Positions 5,139 through 5,577 of a DNA stretch of 5,577 bases are shown one piece after another. Location of the stretch: contig SKOL01000727.1 in the NCBI GenBank assembly GCA_007120055.1, forward strand, positions 1-5,577, written 5' to 3'. A program made the translations under genes and the position numbers. Source of the DNA: Anaerobacillus sp. (lineage in GTDB: Bacteria > Bacillota > Bacilli > Bacillales_H > Anaerobacillaceae). Below the pieces are notes generated by a model. The model saw only the letters and a list, made by a program, of their open reading frames with translations, was not told the origin of the DNA and ran no database searches. Each line of letters starts with the position of its first letter. Within the stretch, counting starts at the first letter, position 1.

Positions 5139-5176
5139 GGGACGAGGAGACAACAGTTGACCTGTCTCCTCGTCCC
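5139..5176 (-). terminator. Perfect 14-bp hairpin, possible minus-strand terminator
   Basis: GGGACGAGGAGACA (5139-5152) and TGTCTCCTCGTCCC (5163-5176) pair perfectly around a 10-base loop. On the minus strand it comes 18 bases after the stop of the zinc-ribbon gene and is followed by TTTCAT, a weak T tract. It could end that gene's transcript, or be one of the dispersed palindromes common in Bacillaceae. Confidence 0.45.
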
Positions 5177-5194
5177 AGGTTAGCATTGGCCGAT

Positions 5195-5371
5195 TTATTT
5201 TAATTCCTTGGCTACTTTCTTTAAATAATTGGGGATATTATTTTCTGTTTTACAATGAGTACAATAAATAACATTGACTGTATGATTGGAAAAATAATGA
5301 TGCATGATATGTTTTGTTACTTCAGAAGGTAAACCACAGCTCGTACAAAACCATAAGTATTTGTAATTCAT
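5195..5371 (-). CDS. Small zinc-ribbon-like protein
   Basis: The minus strand encodes 58 residues, starting MNYKYLWFCTSCGLPSEV and ending NYLKKVAKELK. Two CxxC pairs (C9/C12 and C37/C40), 24 residues apart, give the four-cysteine pattern of a zinc ribbon; the segment between is histidine-rich (HIMHHYFSNH, 21-30), and a basic C-terminal helix follows. The ATG at 5371 is preceded by AAAAGGTGG about 7 bases away, a good ribosome binding site, so I consider this a real gene despite its size. It is probably cytoplasmic, as no signal or membrane segment is visible. I do not recognise a named family; small zinc ribbons often bind nucleic acid or partner proteins, but no function can be assigned. A strong hairpin lies just past its stop. 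No convincing promoter was found for it. Confidence 0.78.
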   Translation of the reverse strand: MNYKYLWFCTSCGLPSEVTKHIMHHYFSNHTVNVIYCTHCKTENNIPNYLKKVAKELK

Positions 5372-5497
5372 AACCCAACCACCTTTTCTTAAGTTTTGGT
5401 GCTTGACCCCCGATGCGTTACTTGCGAAAGTCGAAGTATTTTAAAAGTTGCCGTCATCTTGAAAGATAACTTTAAAAATTAAGCGTTAGTTAATATG

Positions 5498-5526
5498 TTG
5501 ATGTAAGCGCTTAAATTGTGTTTAAT
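5498..5526 (+). promoter_or_regulatory. Possible sigma-A promoter reading out of the window
   Basis: TTGATG (5498-5503) and TTTAAT (5521-5526) match 4 and 5 of 6 consensus positions with a 17-base spacer. No gene begins in the remaining 51 bases, so its target would lie beyond 5577. A cre-like site occupies the spacer. Confidence 0.45.
5502..5515 (+). promoter_or_regulatory. cre-like CcpA operator
   Basis: TGTAAGCGCTTAAA matches the catabolite-responsive element consensus TGWAAGCGNTWNCA at 13 of 14 positions and contains the perfect palindrome TAAGCGCTTA. Placed between -35 and -10, CcpA binding here would repress. The site is near-symmetric, so it could also act on leftward transcription. 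Confidence 0.55.
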
Positions 5527-5577
5527 AATAAATTCTAGCTTTATTAATGATATTCCTGTTTAAGTGGGAAAATAACT

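Larger units (their letters stand above)
4640..5194. other. 555-base gene-free, repeat-dense region
   Basis: No protein gene is supported. It contains the structured tail of the toxin locus and its terminator (to 4816), copy 2 of the 130-bp repeat (4813-4942), a T-rich stretch, an 11-bp tandem pair (4991-5012), copy B of the TGTCG element (5017-5059), a 24-bp tandem repeat (5055-5102) and a perfect 14-bp hairpin (5139-5176). Confidence 0.75.

Noticed and set aside
4971..5183. 70-codon + strand open frame
   Set aside because: It has no ribosome binding site, its middle is simply the translated 24-bp tandem repeat, and its end runs through the 14-bp palindrome.

Overview
The window looks like chromosome of a low-GC Gram-positive spore-former relative (Bacillota, most likely Bacillaceae). 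The evidence is a Bacillus-type ftsE-ftsX pair, strong AGGAGG-like ribosome binding sites, TTG and GTG starts, a CcpA cre-like site and a holin-like type I toxin peptide. The species cannot be named from the sequence.

Left half (248-3254, + strand) is one tight operon. It holds ftsE (ABC ATPase), ftsX (four-helix membrane partner, overlapping ftsE by 8 bases) and, 24 bases further on, a secreted 473-residue protein. The third protein joins a CwlO/PcsB-type coiled coil, the kind that docks on FtsX to switch on a cell-wall hydrolase, to a complete DUF3048 (YerB-like) domain in the place where a peptidoglycan hydrolase or LytM domain is expected. I regard this as the main discovery candidate: the architecture suggests that DUF3048 acts on, or regulates, the cell wall under FtsEX control.

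The middle and right (3255-5194) is gene-poor, repeat-rich accessory DNA. It carries two 130-bp direct repeats (128/130 identical), each folding into a chain of hairpins, which bracket a small unknown membrane protein gene (3886-4287) and a holin-like toxin ORF (4538-4639). The toxin's ribosome binding site is buried in a 9-bp hairpin, its downstream region is strongly structured and ends in an intrinsic terminator, and a possible antisense promoter lies inside the ORF. Two diverged copies of a short element with 10-bp-spaced TGTCG motifs, a 24-bp tandem repeat and an 11-bp motif present four times add to the repeat load.

The right end has a 58-residue zinc-ribbon-like protein on the minus strand (5195-5371). 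Beyond it lies a rightward sigma-A-like promoter with a cre-like palindrome in its spacer, probably serving a gene just outside the window.
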